Shown here: one piece after another, positions 60,956 through 64,000 of the stretch | Position numbering within the stretch: the stretch's first letter is position 1 | How the letters are laid out: every line of letters begins with the position of its first letter | Origin: Oscarella lobularis | Taxonomy: Eukaryota > Porifera > Homoscleromorpha > Homosclerophorida > Oscarellidae | Assembly: GCF_947507565.1 (NCBI RefSeq) | Contig: NC_089187.1 | Coordinates: 372,001-436,000, forward strand | DNA: 64,000 nucleotides | Direction of reading: 5' to 3' | Notes under the pieces: generated by a model | Database searches by the model: none | What the model was told of the DNA's origin: nothing | Seen by the model: only the letters and a program-made list of their open reading frames with translations | Program-made: the position numbers and the translations under genes

Positions 60956-61070
60956 TGTCGGAGGGGTGTGAGAATGACGAATCCGAAGCACTCTTTATAA
61001 GCGCGACGAGCTTCGCGAGCCGGATTCGTTTAGCGCGCGATAAAGGGCGGAGCAGGATCTTCGAGCCTAA
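60956..61070. promoter_or_regulatory. Shared divergent promoter, integrin alpha E / RPP25
   Basis: About 115 bases separate the alpha E start and the last base of the first, mostly non-coding RPP25 exon. A 'ctttataa' at about 60992-60999 could be a TATA-like element for either side. Function is inferred from spacing only. Confidence 0.45.
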
Positions 61071-61841
61071 AGTAGGGAATGACGCGACGTCGACGCTTTT
61101 TTTGACGCCGTTCTATGGCTTAGTGGAGCACTACGAAAAGAAGGGCGTTCGTCGCAACGTAGCAAAGGCGGAGGATAACGAAATTCGAATTTCCGGACAC
61201 GCTCGCGTTCGCGTTCTCGTTTCTCGAGCCCTGGGAAAACTTCAGGCACGAACCAAATGACTTGTCTTTATTTCTAACAAACATTTTACCTGACCGTTAC
61301 AGAGCGATGGACACAGGAGCGTCGTGCTAAAAGGGGAAGGTCACTCGTGCACGAAAACCATTAGCGTGGCTGAGATAGTGAAAAGGAGACTACCTGTAGT
61401 TTTATTTTCGATGTGATGTCTTATATAGTAGAGAAATCCTTTTTTTTTGTTCTGTAGTCGCTGCATCAAAACACTCGGATACTCTATTCTGACGTCGAAG
61501 AGGTGTGGTCGCCGAAGGATGCCACTATGGAGCTCGATGAGTGAGGGAAAAGCATTTGGATAATCTAAAAAAATTGAATGAATTGTTTTTTTATCGAGGT
61601 TGGAAGTTGTGAGGAAACTTCCCTCGATTCACATCGCACTTTCAATGGATCCGCTCGACTCCTCGGCCGACGGGTAGATCCTCCAAAGATGTTGACATGT
61701 GAATGAGGAGATACCTTTTTTTCCAGATACCAAGCACCTAAGCAGAAGAAGAAGAAATCGCCCTCCAAGGCAAAGAAATCGAAACCAACGACACCTAAGA
61801 AAGACACATTTAGTACACGTTCCACTGTAGCTCCCACGTAG
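61071..61841 (+). CDS. RPP25L: RNase P/MRP subunit p25 (Alba family), split start codon
   Basis: RPP25 is an Alba-fold protein that pairs with RPP20 and binds the P3 stem of RNase P/MRP RNA. Coding exons are 61071 (one base), 61124-61245, 61303-61395, 61458-61540, 61599-61673 and 61727-61841. They sum to 162 residues, almost the length of human RPP25L. It begins MEHYEKKGV, as RPP25L does, then has NEIRISGHARVRVLVSRAL, SVVLKGEGHSCTKTISVAEI, VKRRLPSLHQNTRILYS, SIHIALSMDPLD and GYQAPKQ, with a Lys-rich tail. The A of the ATG comes from the end of one exon and the TG from the next (intron 61072-61123). No in-frame ATG exists without that splice. The exon ending at 61245 uses a GC donor. Confidence 0.85.
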
Positions 61842-61905
61842 GACATCAAAAGCGCGTTTTTTTTGAGGAGCTTTAGAGTCGATAGTTTATATGTAGTACT
61901 CCAGT

Positions 61906-63184
61906 TTACATAACAATGCAAGCAGCGCTCTTGATAGCGCCGTCCTGATCAGCAGATTTCGCCTTTTCCGCCATCGCTATGATCTTTGCTGCTGCCTTGA
62001 ATCGTTGACTACCGGAACGAATTACGTCCTCCAGCTCGGATATCTGCCGCTTCAAATATCAAACATTATTGACGTTTTTTAAGTGCACCTACCGCGACAG
62101 TCGTGCCATTTTTCGTCTTCTCTTTTCGTATGAAGTCGTCGACGGCTTTCTAGATAGAAAGAGAGTCGTCTATACGCACAAGGACGATCTTACTCGTTAC
62201 CAATTTTGCTTCGAGTCGGTCGGCTCTTCTTGTCATTGTCGCCAATTCGCACATGATTTTATACTTCTCGTCGCTATCCTAAATTAGGACGATATATTTA
62301 TATTATTATTATTATTTGTCTCTCTCTTTCTCACTTTGAACGCCGTAGTCACGTTGTCTTGGCTCTTCTCCTTTTCCGCTTCTACGAGTTCCGACGTCGT
62401 CCACTTCTTTTTTATGCGACTGCTCGACTGATTGACGCTCTGCTGGCCCCACACTTCGATTACGACATTTTGCAACGTCAAATAATCCAAAAGCTGCAAA
62501 ACTGCCAATGAAACGACCTTTTCTATTATTAATTAAAACCTTTTTTCTTACCTGTTGCGTCACCGGTTGATAGGTGAAACGCTTCACAAAATTGAAAGGC
62601 GGGCTATTGGTGCCGGAAACCTTCGGCGTAACGATCGGCTCTTCGTCAAGATAAAACTTGTATCTGCAGTATATATTCTACGCGAAAAAAAAAGATGACG
62701 TTACGCAAACGGACATAAAGCTACAAGAGCTCACAGATTGAAATTTGGCTGGAAGTCCGTGCAGCTGAACAATTCGTACAGCAAAGGCCATCTTTTCGCC
62801 AATCTATAGAAAAAAATTTTTTCAAACTAATCGAACGATTAGGAGACGACGTGCCAGTTCGCTGGGTTCATCAATGAATAGGTCATCTTCGTCCGTTGCT
62901 TCTCGGCCGTCGTCGGTCAGAGGAGCGGCGAAGACCTGGATTTTAATTAGAGAAAAAGAAAAATGAAGGGTGAAAAATCTACTTACTTCCATGCGCCCTT
63001 GCTCGTTTCCTCGAAAGTCCTGAATACTGAGATTCTCGTCAAACTCGATCTAGATGCACATAAAATAAAATTATAAGAGGTCGGATTCAATATTTACCAT
63101 GTAGGTCAACGGTCGTAAGTAGACTTGCACGGATCCAATCAAAACCTCCGTCTCGGGATCCTCGTAAAAAGGATCCTTCTCCTA

Positions 63185-63237
<53 letters not shown>

Positions 63238-64000
63238 GTATGTTTCTTTTTCTCTCTCTCTCTCTCTAGGCTTGACTTACAGGCGGAAGATCCCAGTCTT
63301 CGCCTTCGACGAAATTCTGATACATCTCCTGCATCAGATACTTTCGATTGAGAAACTTGTTTCGCGACCACATCCACTCGTGCTCGGTGACGAGATTGCG
63401 CATTTTCACCTTCACCTCCGTCCGACCGTCCTTGAGCCCGCGCGCCTGCGGAGAGATCAGCGCTATTTCGAAGAAGACGCGCTTGTTCAGCTCCTCCGAT
63501 ATGGCATTCGCTTCGTTCACCATGGGAACCAAAGCGACGAGATCTTCCATGAGAAGAACATCCTCTGTAGAAAAAAATATATATATAATTATTAAGAGGG
63601 AGAAAAAATTCGTTTTTATTCATTTACTCGCCTTTTGACTTTCCTTCCGTCTGGACGTCGAAACCGGAATATTTCGCGATTTCTTGCTGAGCCATGTCGT
63701 AGGAGACGTTCGTCAATGCGATGTCGGCTTTCACGGCCGCCGCCAATTCCTTAGGATGATGCAGAACGTACAGATGCGAAGATCCAAACATAACTCTACA
63801 CATACACACAAAAATAGAAAAACGATTTTCTTTATCTCCTCGAATGCGCTCGCCTGTCGTTGTGGTGAAGCGGCATTTCGCCGACGACGCGTTCTCCGTT
63901 CACGAGCACCTTGGCATCGCGACCCGGTTGCAGTACGATGGAGCTACCCTCATTTGACACCGAAGCGTGTTGAGGCAGAATACTTTATATAGAAATTCCA
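61906..64000 (-). CDS. KIF28: KIF28-type kinesin-3, C-terminal part
   Basis: The window holds the part after the motor. An FHA-domain end (PGRDAKVLVNG, 63854 to about 63970) joins RVMFGSSHLYVLHHPKEL (63624-63795) through a GC-AG intron. Next come DMAQQEIAKYSGFDV, MEDLVALVPMVNEANAISEE and WSRNKFLNRKYLMQEMYQNF, ending EGEDWDLPP, all typical of KIF28. A C2-like region follows (CRYKFYLDEE, FTYQPVTQQ, VVIEVWGQQ, 62.3-62.7 kb). The last three exons are coiled coil; the final one, 61906-62049, ends SAACIVM, a CaaX-like farnesylation box. The motor lies beyond the right edge. KIF28 is often a pseudogene in primates; here every exon is open. Confidence 0.87.
63187..63236. repeat. (AAAT)n microsatellite
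   Basis: About twelve units of TAAA in a KIF28 intron, the longest of many short A/T tetranucleotide runs in this genome's introns. Confidence 0.85.

Overview
This is an animal (metazoan) nuclear genome window, most likely from a sponge. It is gene-dense. Introns are mostly 45-60 nt and AT-rich, and intergenic spaces are short. It carries animal-specific genes: PAR-3, a p140Cap/SRCIN1-type protein, integrin alpha and beta chains, a membrane collagen and PLXDC. The integrins are ancient in type: none has an alpha-I domain, and tails are GFFRR-like. The sponge call is inference from gene content and architecture, and no species is claimed. I assigned exons by hand from splice sites, reading phase and remembered family motifs. 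For several genes the exon lengths sum exactly to an open frame.

Left part (1-10.2 kb): the 5' half of PAR-3 on the minus strand, then a MINDY4-type deubiquitinase (minus), divergent from an LRRFIP-type coiled-coil gene (plus). Next is a SRCIN1/KIAA1217 (AIP3-domain) gene whose last intron holds a short element with inverted ends. Middle (10.7-17.8 kb): a full integrin beta gene, then a 160-residue 'mini-beta' protein that keeps a PSI-like segment and an integrin-beta-like membrane/tail segment but lacks the head and EGF stalk. A GT29 sialyltransferase and an intronless UbiA-family prenyltransferase follow.

18-34 kb: a CENP-E kinesin, the proteasome ATPase Rpt6/PSMC5, CFAP70 (minus) divergent from a 98-residue unknown gene, repeats, a PLXDC-type receptor, and a short type II membrane collagen (minus). 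35-61 kb: five integrin alpha genes in a head-to-tail array on the minus strand. The array shows recent duplication, mosaic copies, a shared intronic insertion and a 200-N assembly gap. The right end has RPP25 (RNase P/MRP), whose ATG appears to be split by an intron, and the C-terminal part of a KIF28-type kinesin-3 ending in a CaaX-like box.

Together the window is rich in adhesion and polarity genes: a beta chain, a beta-like membrane fragment and five alpha chains lie within 50 kb, near a glycan-modifying enzyme, a membrane collagen and SRCIN1. The most interesting items are the mini-beta protein, the mosaic alpha array, the split start codon of RPP25, the CaaX-ended kinesin-3, the intronless UbiA gene, and the frequent GC-AG introns.
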